Origin: Bog-756 sp052326605
GTDB taxonomy: Bacteria; Actinomycetota; Acidimicrobiia; Acidimicrobiales; RAAP-2
Assembly (NCBI GenBank): GCA_052326605.1
Contig: JBKQMB010000033.1
Coordinates: 1 to 64,000 of the forward strand
DNA length: 64,000 bases
Reading direction: 5' to 3'
Shown here: positions 23,352 through 31,589 of the stretch, piece by piece
Layout: the number at the start of each line of letters is the position of its first letter
Position numbering within the stretch: position 1 is the first letter of the stretch
The notes under the pieces: generated by a model
Seen by the model: the letters and a program-made list of their open reading frames with translations, nothing else
Database searches by the model: none
What the model was told of the DNA's origin: nothing
Translations under genes and position numbers: made by a program

Positions 23352-24937
23352 GCCCCAGGCCCGGATTCGTGCTCGACGTCGACCGCTCGACCCCGCCCAC
23401 CCTCTTCTGGCACGGCGAGCGCTTCAGCCTCGAGCGGCTGCCCGAGGGGAGCCGGGTGATCTACGCGCCCGAGTCGATCGACCCGCTGGCGGACCCATCC
23501 TCCGCCATCCGCTCGGCGCTCCGCCATCCGGTCGGTGACAGCGACCCACTGCCGGCTCTGCTCCGCCCGGGCATGAAGCTCACCGTCGCCTTCGACGACA
23601 TCTCCCTGCCGCTCCCCCCCATGGAGCGGCCCGACATCCGACAGTTGGTCATCGAGCAGGTCCTCGACATGGCCGCCGATGCCGGCGTCGACGACGTCGC
23701 CCTCATCGTGGCCCTCGCCCTCCACCGGAGGATGACCGAGCCGGAGCTGCGCCACGCCATCGGGGACCGCATCTACGACGCCTTCGCTCCGAACGGGCTG
23801 CTGACCCAGCACGACGCCGAGGACCCCGACGCCCTGGTCCACCTGGGCCTGACCGATCAGGGAGAGGACGTCGAGATCAACAGACGTGCCGCCGAGAGCG
23901 ACCTGTTGATCTACGTCAACATCAACCTGGTGGCCATGGACGGTGGCCACAAGAGCGTCGCCACCGGGCTGGCCAGCTACAAGAGCCTGCGCCACCACCA
24001 CAATCCACAGACCATGCAGAAGAGCCGGTCGTTCATGGACCAGCACCGGTCCGAGCTGCACTCGGCCAACTGGCGCATGGGCCGCCTCATCGCCGCGGCC
24101 GGGGTCAAGGTCTTCCAGATCGAGACCAACCTCAACAACGACACCTTCCCCCCGGCCTTCACCTTCCTCCAGAAGCGAGAGTGGGAGTGGGGGGCGAAGG
24201 ACCGCCTGGGCTACCTGGCGGCGTCCAAGGCCCTCGACCGGACCCCGCCGCGATACGCCCGCCAGATCTTCCACTCGGTCAAGGCCCCCCACCGGATGAC
24301 CTCGGTCCAGGCCGGGGAGGTGGAGGCCGTCCACGCCATCACCACCGAGCACGTGTGGGAACAGCAAGGGGTGGTCGTCGAGGGCCAGACCGACATCTTG
24401 ACCATGGGCCTGCCCTACATCAGCCCCTACAACGTCAACTCCATCCTCAACCCCATCCTGGTGGCCTGCCTCGGTCTCGGGTACTTCTTCAACCTCTACC
24501 GGGGCAGGCCCCTGGTCCGCGAGGGCGGCGTCCTGATCATGACCCATCCCACTCCGTGGGAGTTCAACCCGGTGCACCACCCGAGCTACATCGACTTCTT
24601 CGAACAGGTGCTGAGCGTGACGACCGACCCGATCGAGGTGGCAGACCGCTTCGAGGAGGGGTTCGCCACCGACCCGTGGTACATCCACCTCTACCGCACA
24701 GGGCACGCCTACCACGGCGTACATCCCTTCTACATGTGGTACTGGTGCGCCCACGCGCTCCAACATCTCGGCGCGGTGATCATCGTCGGTGGAGAGCAGG
24801 CCGCGGTCCACCGGCTCGGGTTCCGGGCCGCATCCACCCTCGCAGACGCCCTCGAGATGGCGAGGGACGTGGTCGGCACCTCGCCCTCGCTGACCCATCT
24901 CCACGCCCCCCCGATCCTCATGGCCGACGTGCAATGA
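23348..24937 (+). CDS. LarA-like nickel-pincer racemase family protein (DUF2088)
   Basis: A 529-aa protein overlapping both neighbours (ATGA on each side). The N-terminal domain shows LarA landmarks. FDDISLPLPP near residue 82 takes the place of DDxTRP, LHRRMTEPEL (His126) matches the HRxxTxxE motif, and GGHKSVATG has Lys202, the residue to which the nickel-pincer nucleotide binds in LarA. The C-terminal half is longer than in LarA. No larB, larC or larE cofactor genes are in the window. A 2-hydroxy-acid or sugar-acid racemase or epimerase role is inference; in this operon the substrate may be a lipid-linked hydroxy compound. Confidence 0.75.
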   Translation: MSPRPGFVLDVDRSTPPTLFWHGERFSLERLPEGSRVIYAPESIDPLADPSSAIRSALRHPVGDSDPLPALLRPGMKLTVAFDDISLPLPPMERPDIRQLVIEQVLDMAADAGVDDVALIVALALHRRMTEPELRHAIGDRIYDAFAPNGLLTQHDAEDPDALVHLGLTDQGEDVEINRRAAESDLLIYVNINLVAMDGGHKSVATGLASYKSLRHHHNPQTMQKSRSFMDQHRSELHSANWRMGRLIAAAGVKVFQIETNLNNDTFPPAFTFLQKREWEWGAKDRLGYLAASKALDRTPPRYARQIFHSVKAPHRMTSVQAGEVEAVHAITTEHVWEQQGVVVEGQTDILTMGLPYISPYNVNSILNPILVACLGLGYFFNLYRGRPLVREGGVLIMTHPTPWEFNPVHHPSYIDFFEQVLSVTTDPIEVADRFEEGFATDPWYIHLYRTGHAYHGVHPFYMWYWCAHALQHLGAVIIVGGEQAAVHRLGFRAASTLADALEMARDVVGTSPSLTHLHAPPILMADVQ

Positions 24938-25980
24938 GCGTCCGGGCCGGTTCTTCCGACTCCCTGCGCTCCCGGCGAGCGGTGCGCACCGACGCCGCCC
25001 TGGGAACGAGCGAGACCGAGGGGGGCTCCGGCGGACTGCGCGGCACCCTGCGCAGGCTGGCTCCTCCCGCGTTGGCCGCCCGTGCGGGCAGGAGCAGGTT
25101 TCCGCTGGCGGCCCCGAGTTGGCCCGAGTCGATCCCCCGGCCGGCCCCGACCTCCGACCTCGGCGTGCACTACGACACGGCCTGGGCCCGCAAGTACCCG
25201 GTGCGCCTGGCCCGCGCCATGGTGTTGGACAACGTGACCCGGCCAGTGGCCCGTGTACTCGCCTCGCCTCTGGTCCGGGGCGAGGAGGCCTTCACCGGTC
25301 TCGAGGCCCCGGTCATCTTCGCCGCCAACCACGCCAGCCACGTCGACACCCCTCTCCTCCTCAGCTGCCTGCCCCTTCGCTTCCGGCATCGCACCGTGGT
25401 GGCCGCCGCCGCCGACTACTTCTTCGACCGGCGGTGGAAGGCCGATGCCTGGTCGTTCGTGCTGGGTGCGATTCCCATCGAGCGGACCAAGGTCAACCGC
25501 CGTTCGGCGGACCTGGCCGCCGAGCTGCTGGCCGACGGGTGGAACCTGATGATCTTCCCCGAGGGAGGCCGCTCCCCGGACGGGTGGGCGCAGACCTTCA
25601 GGGGCGGTGCCGCCTATCTGGCCTCACGCACCGGCCGGCCAGTGGTCCCGGTCCACCTCGACGGCACCCGTCACATCTTGCCCAAGGGCCGGAACACCGT
25701 GCGCAGGACACGGACCACGGTCACCTACGGCACCCCGCTCCGGCCCGAGGAGGGCGAGGACGCACGGCGCTTCGCAGTGCGCATAGAGGCTGCGATCGCC
25801 ACCCTGGCCGACGAGGCCTCCTCCGACTGGTGGACGGCCCGCAAGAGGGCCGCCTCGGGATCCACCCCCTCGCTGCGAGGCCCCGATGCGGCAGCCTGGC
25901 GCCGGTCGTGGATGCTGCCGACCGCCCCGGGCCACCGTGACACCGATGACGGTGTGGAGTGGCCGAAGCGGTCTCGCTGA
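24934..25980 (+). CDS. PlsC-like 1-acylglycerol-phosphate acyltransferase
   Basis: A 348-aa protein. The acyltransferase motifs are NHASHVD (132-138, HxxxxD) and FPEGGRSPDG, with VPVHLDGTRHILPKG as the later block. An N-terminal extension of about 110 residues, Arg/Ala rich with no clear membrane segment, precedes the domain. It would transfer an acyl chain to a lysophosphatidic-acid-like or other lipid alcohol. It is the last gene of the four-gene overlapping operon. The ATG overlaps the preceding stop. Confidence 0.87.
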   Translation: MSVRAGSSDSLRSRRAVRTDAALGTSETEGGSGGLRGTLRRLAPPALAARAGRSRFPLAAPSWPESIPRPAPTSDLGVHYDTAWARKYPVRLARAMVLDNVTRPVARVLASPLVRGEEAFTGLEAPVIFAANHASHVDTPLLLSCLPLRFRHRTVVAAAADYFFDRRWKADAWSFVLGAIPIERTKVNRRSADLAAELLADGWNLMIFPEGGRSPDGWAQTFRGGAAYLASRTGRPVVPVHLDGTRHILPKGRNTVRRTRTTVTYGTPLRPEEGEDARRFAVRIEAAIATLADEASSDWWTARKRAASGSTPSLRGPDAAAWRRSWMLPTAPGHRDTDDGVEWPKRSR

Positions 25981-26004
25981 CGTTTCCGGCCCCGCCCGCG
26001 TTTC

Positions 26005-26823
26005 GTGCCGGGCACCGACCAGCGGATCGACGCCTCCCCAGACATGGCCGCCGGGCAGCAGCCTCCCCGGGCCACGTTGGTCTCCCCCGACCGGGCCACC
26101 GCGGGCTTCGTCTACGAGCTGGCCCGGCACGGGCTCACCGTCAACGGCCAGAGCGGCGGCATCCTCATCGTCCTCATCTTCGGGGTCGGGACCGACTACG
26201 CCCTGCTCATCGTGGCCCGTTACCGGGAGGAGCTGGTCCGGCACGAGGACCGCCACGGGGCGATGGCCGCCGCGCTCAGGAGAGTGGGACCGACCATCCT
26301 CGCGTCCGGCGGGACGGTGGCCCTCAGCCTCCTCTGCCTGCTGACCGCGTCGCTCATCTCCGACAAGGGGCTCGGCCCGGTGTGCGCCATCGGGGTGGTG
26401 GTGGTGGTGGTGGTGGTGGTGGTCTTCGCCATGCTCACCGCACCTCCCCCGCTGCTGTTGATCGTGGGCCGCGGCGTGTTCTGGCCCTTCGTCCCCCACT
26501 ACGACGCCTCTGTCGAAGCGAACCACGCTGTCACCCAGAAACGGCTGTTGGTGTGGCTCGGAGGGCTGATCACCGGCCGGGCCCGGCCCATCTGGATCAT
26601 CACCGCCCTCCTGCTCGGAGTGATGGCCCTGGTCACCCTGGCCGAGATCGGGTTCATCGTGGCTTTCGGGGTCCTCCTCGACGCATTTGTGGTGCGGTCG
26701 GTGCTGGTGCCTGCCCTCGTCATGGATGTCGGACCGGCGCGGTGGTGGCTGAGTGCCCTCTGGAAGCAGGAGCACTCAGCCACGGTGACTGAAGAGCCGG
26801 TACGCGAGGTGGCCGCGGCCTGA
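26005..26823 (+). pseudogene. MMPL-family transporter, internally deleted remnant
   Basis: The 272-aa frame has only parts of an MMPL/RND exporter (normally 700-1000 aa). LTVNGQSGGILIVLIFGVGTDYALLIVARYREEL (blocks GVGTDYALLIVARYREE and GPTILASGGTVALSLLCLL) is the first transporter repeat. The text then jumps from ARPIWIITALLLG straight to AEIGFIVAFGVLLDAFVVRSVLVPAL, the end of the second repeat. The N-terminal domain and some 300 central residues are gone. A (GTG)9 run is inside a membrane segment. The reading frame is still open, so it is a deletion derivative rather than a frameshifted gene. Confidence 0.8.
26395..26421 (+). repeat. (GTG)9 microsatellite coding poly-valine
   Basis: Nine GTG codons in a row, followed by GTC, give ten Val after AIG in the transporter remnant. 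Replication slippage is the likely origin; it would not shift the frame. Confidence 0.9.
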
Positions 26824-27585
26824 ACGGTCTACGGCGGCCAGGCGCTCGTTGCGCAGCGCCAGCTCCTCGGAGTCGTCCAGCGGGTCGAGCGGCTCCGGCT
26901 CCCCGCGGCCGGCCAGGGCCCAGCTCAACAGGAGGTCGGCGAGCGCGGTGTTGCGGGCCAGCACTGGTCCGTGCAGGTAGGTCCCGAGCACCCGGCCCGA
27001 CCAGGCGCCCTCCGAACCGTCACCGCTTCCGTTTCCCACCCCGCTGACCACGTGGGCCAGAGTCCGCGCCCCGGGGCCCACCGAGGTCACACCGCCGTGG
27101 TTCTCGAAGCCGGTCAGACGGGGCAGCGATCCGCCACCGCCCGGACGGGGCCCGTCCGGAGCCGCGGTGGCCACCAGCTCGCCCACGGCCCGTGGGCCGG
27201 TGCCCTTGCGGGTCGTGACGTCGAGAAGGCCGAGACCCTCCTGGGGGCGGTCCGAGCTGTCGGGGAAGAAGTGTCCGAGCAGTTGGAAGCCGGCGCAGAC
27301 GCCGAAGACCACCGCACCGCGATCCGCGGCCTGGAGCAGTGTCCCGTCCTCGCGGAGCGCGGTGGCGGCGCGGACCTGCGGACCGTCCTCACCGCCCCCG
27401 ATGCAGTAGAGATCGGCGGTGGGGACGGGACGCCCCGAACCCGCCTGGATCAGCTGGGCGTCGATACCGCGCCAAGATGCCCGGCGCGCCAGGACCAGGC
27501 CGTTCCCTCCGTCCCCATAGGTGCCGAGCAGGTCGGGGAAGACGACGGCGACGGTGAGCGCCGAGCCACCGGCGGGCGCACTCAC
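26776..27585 (-). CDS. gatD: lipid II isoglutaminyl synthase, glutamine amidotransferase subunit GatD
   Basis: A 269-aa class-I (CobB/CobQ-like) amidotransferase. The nucleophile is Cys97 in VFGVCAGFQLLG, and the His is H205 in GTYLHGPVLARN. LYCIGGGEDGPQ near residue 60 is typical of GatD. It supplies ammonia to MurT, which amidates D-Glu of peptidoglycan stem peptides. It starts at a GTG overlapping the murT stop (GTGA). The end overlaps the transporter remnant convergently by 48 nt. A long gap-like Gly-rich loop (residues 145-155, 185-192) is lineage-specific. Confidence 0.88.
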   Translation of the reverse strand: MSAPAGGSALTVAVVFPDLLGTYGDGGNGLVLARRASWRGIDAQLIQAGSGRPVPTADLYCIGGGEDGPQVRAATALREDGTLLQAADRGAVVFGVCAGFQLLGHFFPDSSDRPQEGLGLLDVTTRKGTGPRAVGELVATAAPDGPRPGGGGSLPRLTGFENHGGVTSVGPGARTLAHVVSGVGNGSGDGSEGAWSGRVLGTYLHGPVLARNTALADLLLSWALAGRGEPEPLDPLDDSEELALRNERLAAVDRSGRGHLAYRLFSHRG

Positions 27586-28946
27586 AACTGCCTCCTCAGG
27601 TCGGCGAACGCGGTGTAGTTGCCGAGGAACTCGACGGTTCCCGCGCCCCGGTCCGGGCCGGCGGTGCCCAGATCGGTCAGGTCCAACGCCAGGTCGAGCG
27701 CGGCCAGGGGACCGTCGACCACCGCATGAGAGACCTCGGCATACCGCAGCCGCACCGCCAGATCGAGGCGCCGGTCGCCGGTGGCTACCACCGACCGTCC
27801 GGTCAGGCGCTCGAAGGGAACGTCCCACAGCCAACTGGTGTCGAGGCCGTCGGCGACCCGGGCATTGACCGACAGCACCACCGGGGCGCCACAGGTCCCG
27901 GTCTCGTCCAACAGGTCGAAGATGGCGGTCCACCCGGCCGGGTTCTTGGCCAGCAGCAGCCGGACCGGCCGGCCCCTCCGCACGGTGGAGGAGAAGCGGC
28001 CGGCGACCTCGTCGACGGAGGCGAGGCGGGCCAGGAGGCCGGATAGCGGCGGCGTGGACCGCGGTGCCCCTCCCGGTGTCCCGCTCGCCGGCATCTCGGT
28101 GGCGGCCACAGCGGCCATGGCCGCGTTGGCCCGATTGAACTGTCCGGGGAGCCCCAGGGAGAGCACCTGCCGGGTACCGTCGGCCATCACCAGGTCGGCG
28201 CCCTCCAGCCAGGCGTCCCGCACGGGTCGGGCGAAGTCGCACCGATCACAGGCCCAGGCCCCTTCGGCGCCGAACTCGATCCGCCCACCGCAGGCCGGGC
28301 AGCCGACGGCATCGTCGTGCCACACCTGGCCGGCGCCCACCCAGCGGACGTCCGGCGCCGCCATGGCCGCCCACACCACCATGGGATCGTCGGCGTTTGC
28401 CACCACGACCGTGCCCCGTCCCCCGGGGTCGGAGGCTCCCGGAAGGCCGGCCAGTGCCGTCCTCCACCGATCGACCAGCATCCTCACCTCGGCGATACGA
28501 TCGAGCTGGTCCCGCGACAGGTTGAGCAGGACCACCACACGCGGACGGGTCTCCTCGATCAGCCGGCCGAGATAGCTCTCGTCCACCTCGAGCACCGCAG
28601 CAGTCGCCCGGGGCGATTCGACCATGGCAGCCACATGGCCCGCAGGCATGTTGGCCCCGGTGTCGTTGGAGGCGATGGCGGGCCCTGCCGCACCGGAGAG
28701 GGCAGCCACCAGCATTCGGGTGGTGGTGGTCTTCCCGTTGGTGCCGGTGACCAGGGCCACGTCCCTGTAGCGGGCCAACGTTGCCAGCAGCGCGGGGTCG
28801 ACGGCCAACCCGGCACGACCCCCGACCACCGTGCCGCTCCCGCGTCCGAGCACCCTCGACAGCCGGTTGGCGACCTTGACCACCCTGACGGCAGCCGAGG
28901 CGCGGCCCGACAGGGTGCCGACCGGCGCGACGGCGTCGACGGTCAC
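27582..28946 (-). CDS. murT: lipid II isoglutaminyl synthase, Mur-ligase subunit MurT
   Basis: A 454-aa Mur-ligase-like protein. The P-loop is VTGTNGKTTTTRML (67-80), and NLSRDQLDRIAEV near 142-154 is the Mur central motif. A Cys4 zinc ribbon (C216, C219, C233, C236) sits in the central domain, a hallmark of MurT. The C-terminal DUF1727 domain has LAKNPAGWTAIFDLL. With GatD it amidates lipid II glutamate. Its start overlaps the end of the HAD-PlsC gene by 4 nt, so all three probably form one operon. Confidence 0.92.
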   Translation of the reverse strand: MTVDAVAPVGTLSGRASAAVRVVKVANRLSRVLGRGSGTVVGGRAGLAVDPALLATLARYRDVALVTGTNGKTTTTRMLVAALSGAAGPAIASNDTGANMPAGHVAAMVESPRATAAVLEVDESYLGRLIEETRPRVVVLLNLSRDQLDRIAEVRMLVDRWRTALAGLPGASDPGGRGTVVVANADDPMVVWAAMAAPDVRWVGAGQVWHDDAVGCPACGGRIEFGAEGAWACDRCDFARPVRDAWLEGADLVMADGTRQVLSLGLPGQFNRANAAMAAVAATEMPASGTPGGAPRSTPPLSGLLARLASVDEVAGRFSSTVRRGRPVRLLLAKNPAGWTAIFDLLDETGTCGAPVVLSVNARVADGLDTSWLWDVPFERLTGRSVVATGDRRLDLAVRLRYAEVSHAVVDGPLAALDLALDLTDLGTAGPDRGAGTVEFLGNYTAFADLRRQL

Positions 28947-30325
28947 GCCGAAGGTCGGGTGCGGTCGAGTTCCTCTTTCGTCGGGAGGTGCTCGACGCGG
29001 GACTCCGCCGGCAGCAGGTCGGTGATCGCCGACATCAGCGCGGTGGTGTCCGCCACTGCATCCTCGAGCCCGAGCTCCACAGCCCTCCCCACCCTGACGG
29101 TCACCCTGGGCGGGTGCTGGAGGTTCGCAATGTTGGGCACCTTGGACGACCGCGGCCAGACCTGCTCCGTCCCCCAGACCCCGATGGGGATGACCGGGGC
29201 CCCGGTCTCGGCGGCCAGGCGGGCTGCCCCGGTGTGGCCCTTCAGGACCGGGTCGAAGAACGCCTCACCCCGCGGGATGGTCCCCTGGGGCAGGACGATG
29301 ACCACTTCGCCCGCGCGCAGTGCCGCCGCGGCCCGGTGCATCGGCTCCGACGTATGGCTCCCCCGATCCACCGGAATGCCCCCGAGGACACGGGCCAACT
29401 GCCCGACCACGGGCGCGTCGAACACCTCCTGCTTGCCCATGAAGCGCACCGGCCGGCGCAGTTCGGATGCGACCAGTCCGATGGCCGCCACGTCGAAGTA
29501 GCTCCGGTGGTTCGACACCAGCAGCACCGGGCCGGTCTTCGGGATGTGCCCGACACCGGTCACCTTGAAACGCGCATAGGGGAACGCCTCGGGCCGCAAG
29601 AACGGGCGCATCAGGTGGTAGGGCTCCAGGCCGCCCACGGTCGGCACGCCCGGGGAGCGGTCCCAGTACTCGAGGGGCCACCTCCGGGCCATGGCCACCG
29701 CCGCCAAGCGCGGGTCGGCGTTCAACGGGTGGGGATGGCCGACCTCGTGCAGCAGGGGGAGGTCGAAGAAGCTGTCCGAGTAGAGGTGCGAGGCGCCGAG
29801 GTCGATGCCGTGGTCGGCCGCCCACTGGCGGGCCGCGGTCCGCTTGCCCACGCCCCAGACGAACCCACCTTCGAGCCTGCCCGTGTAGTGACCGTCGACC
29901 TCGGCATAGCGGGTGGCGATCACACCGTCGAAGCCGAGTGCATCGGCCAGGGGCGACACCAGGTCCACCGGCGACGTTGTGGCCAGCACCAGGGGCAGCC
30001 CCTCTGCCCGATGGACGGCCAGGGTCTCGAGGGCCAACGGTTGGACCAGCTCGACCAGGGGCTCGACCGACCGCTTCCCCGCCCGGCGCACGGCTTCGGC
30101 CGAGCGGTTGCGCATCAGAGGTGCAGCGGCCCGCGCCAACCCCATGAACGGCACAGACTCGCCGAAGAGGTCGTAGAACCGGTACATGTACCGGTCACCG
30201 GGAAGATGGCGCCCGGCAGGCAGGACGCCCTCGGCCACCATCGCCTCGTGGAACAAGGGCCCACTGGCCGACCGGATCAGGGTCCGGTCCAGATCGACGA
30301 AGACGGCACCTTGCGAATCGGACAT
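28943..30325 (-). CDS. HAD-IB phosphatase fused to PlsC acyltransferase
   Basis: A 460-aa two-domain protein. Residues 1-220 are a SerB-like HAD with an intact first motif (VDLDRTLI, Asp11 and Asp13), VLATTSPVDLV and YSDSFFDLPLL. Residues 245-430 are a PlsC domain with NHRSYFD and LPQGTIPRG (in place of FPEGTRS). Such fusions (as in mycobacterial and plant lipid enzymes) are taken to make or remodel phospholipids. Unlike the HAD of 19660..22104, this one keeps the DxD. It is upstream of and overlaps murT. Confidence 0.88.
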   Translation of the reverse strand: MSDSQGAVFVDLDRTLIRSASGPLFHEAMVAEGVLPAGRHLPGDRYMYRFYDLFGESVPFMGLARAAAPLMRNRSAEAVRRAGKRSVEPLVELVQPLALETLAVHRAEGLPLVLATTSPVDLVSPLADALGFDGVIATRYAEVDGHYTGRLEGGFVWGVGKRTAARQWAADHGIDLGASHLYSDSFFDLPLLHEVGHPHPLNADPRLAAVAMARRWPLEYWDRSPGVPTVGGLEPYHLMRPFLRPEAFPYARFKVTGVGHIPKTGPVLLVSNHRSYFDVAAIGLVASELRRPVRFMGKQEVFDAPVVGQLARVLGGIPVDRGSHTSEPMHRAAAALRAGEVVIVLPQGTIPRGEAFFDPVLKGHTGAARLAAETGAPVIPIGVWGTEQVWPRSSKVPNIANLQHPPRVTVRVGRAVELGLEDAVADTTALMSAITDLLPAESRVEHLPTKEELDRTRPSA

Positions 30326-30426
30326 GGGCTCACGCTACCGCCCACCCGCACGGAGTGGGAGGCGAAAATGGGCCGAACCCGGAAGCCCGCTGCCGCAACC
30401 GTGGCCACGATGTGCCCACGGACGCG

Positions 30427-30464
30427 GCGAAGGGACCGCCAGGGGGGGTAGGCGGTCCCTTCGC
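30427..30464. promoter_or_regulatory. perfect 14-bp hairpin in a divergent promoter region
   Basis: GCGAAGGGACCGCC (30427..30440) pairs exactly with GGCGGTCCCTTCGC (30451..30464) across a 10-nt G-rich loop. It lies between two divergent genes, where a plain terminator makes little sense. A transcribed leader or attenuator of the 30498 ORF and LysR gene is possible. Confidence 0.45.
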
Positions 30465-30497
30465 ACTGACACAAACAGGAAAGGAGGGGGATTCCTT

Positions 30498-30566
30498 ATG
30501 CTCCTGCGGTCGTACACCAAGCGTATAACACTCGCGAGCAATCAGTCAAACAGCTTCTTTCGATAG
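30498..30566 (+). CDS. possible 22-aa leader peptide upstream of the LysR gene
   Basis: An ATG at 30498 opens MLLRSYTKRITL and ends at TAG 30564-30566, 15-18 nt before the LysR start. It has a very strong ribosome binding site (AGGAGGGGG). AAGGA (30481) can pair with TCCTT (30493), which would hide that site. I see no run of one amino acid as in classic attenuators. It may be real or chance. Confidence 0.35.
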   Translation: MLLRSYTKRITLASNQSNSFFR

Positions 30567-30574
30567 CTGCTATC
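30562..30574 (+). promoter_or_regulatory. candidate LysR-type binding site
   Basis: GATAGC-T-GCTATC is a perfect inverted repeat 7-19 nt before the LysR start. It is flanked on both sides by the direct repeat CTTCTTTCG (30554..30562 and 30575..30583). The place suits autorepression. Confidence 0.4.
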
Positions 30575-30584
30575 TTCTTTCGTG

Positions 30585-31496
30585 ATGGAACTACGGCACC
30601 TCCAGGCACTGACAGCCATCAGCGACCACCGCACCTTCTCCGCCGCGGCCGAGCACCTGGGCACCGTCCAGTCCAATGTCTCTGCCCATATCGCCCGCCT
30701 CGAGCGCGAGCTGGGCGCCCCGATGGTCGACCGGTCGGACGGCCACCTCACCGAGGAGGGCCTGGTGGTGGTGGCCCGGGCCCGCCGGATCCTCTCCGAG
30801 CTCGACGCGCTCGTCTCCGATGTGGCCGCCTGCCGGGACGAGGTGACCGGCACCGTCCGGGTGGGGATCATCGGGACCACCGCTCGGTGGCTGGTCCCCC
30901 GGGTGATGGACGCCGCCCACCAACGACACCCCAAGCTGCGGCTGGTGATCGTGGAGGGCACCACCACCAGCATGGAACCCCAACTGGCCTCGGGCCAGCT
31001 CGACCTGGCCGTGCTCAACCTGCCGGTCGGCCGCGACCTGGTGGCCAACCTGCTATTCGAAGAGGACCTGATGCTGGTGGTGCCCGAGGGCCACGCCATG
31101 GCCACTCCCGACCGCCCCCTCACCCTGGAGGACCTGGCCGACCTGGAGCTCCTGCTGCCCCTGCCGGGCACCGCCTTCCGTGACGAGCTCGATGCCGTCA
31201 CCCGTCCCCTGGGGATCAGCCTGCTTCCCGCCGCCGAGATCGACGGCCTCCGCCTCATCGCCTCGCTGACCTTCGACGGGTACGGACCGGCCATCCTGCC
31301 GGCTACAGCCATTCCCACCGTCCTGCGCTCCCGGTTCTCCCCGGTGGCGGTCGAGGGACTCCCCCGCCGACAGGTCGGTGTGGCCCAGCGCAGCAGGGGG
31401 CTCCCCTCGGCCCCCACCCGAGCCCTGCTCGAACTGATGCAAGCCGTGGTGGCCTCACCCGTCGCCCGGCCTCACGGCGTCCACGTCAGGGCCTGA
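30585..31496 (+). CDS. LysR-family transcriptional regulator
   Basis: A 303-aa regulator. The N-terminal HTH is ELRHLQALTAISDHRTFSAAAEHLGTVQSNVSAHIARLEREL (blocks HRTFSAAAEHLG and SNVSAHIARLE), and residues 90-300 form the periplasmic-binding-like effector domain with VRVGIIGTTARWLVP. A GTG one codon upstream is an alternative start. The likely target is its own region or the divergent HAD-PlsC/murT operon 260 nt away; the effector is unknown. Confidence 0.9.
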   Translation: MELRHLQALTAISDHRTFSAAAEHLGTVQSNVSAHIARLERELGAPMVDRSDGHLTEEGLVVVARARRILSELDALVSDVAACRDEVTGTVRVGIIGTTARWLVPRVMDAAHQRHPKLRLVIVEGTTTSMEPQLASGQLDLAVLNLPVGRDLVANLLFEEDLMLVVPEGHAMATPDRPLTLEDLADLELLLPLPGTAFRDELDAVTRPLGISLLPAAEIDGLRLIASLTFDGYGPAILPATAIPTVLRSRFSPVAVEGLPRRQVGVAQRSRGLPSAPTRALLELMQAVVASPVARPHGVHVRA

Positions 31497-31589
31497 TCCG
31501 GGCAGACTCCCATGGTCCGGCCATCAGGCTGGTGCTGTCCCTGCCCGGCAGCGTTGGGCGGAACGTAGTCGACGGCTCCACTTCCCCAG

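Noticed and set aside
23255..24934. 559-aa minus-strand ORF opposite the LarA-like gene
   Set aside because: Val/Gly/Asp-rich antisense shadow; the plus frame has the LarA motifs and overlap coupling.
23348..24937. Naming the LarA-like gene larA (lactate racemase)
   Set aside because: The protein is much longer than LarA, the DDxTRP motif is changed, and no larBCE or lactate genes are near. Only the family can be supported.
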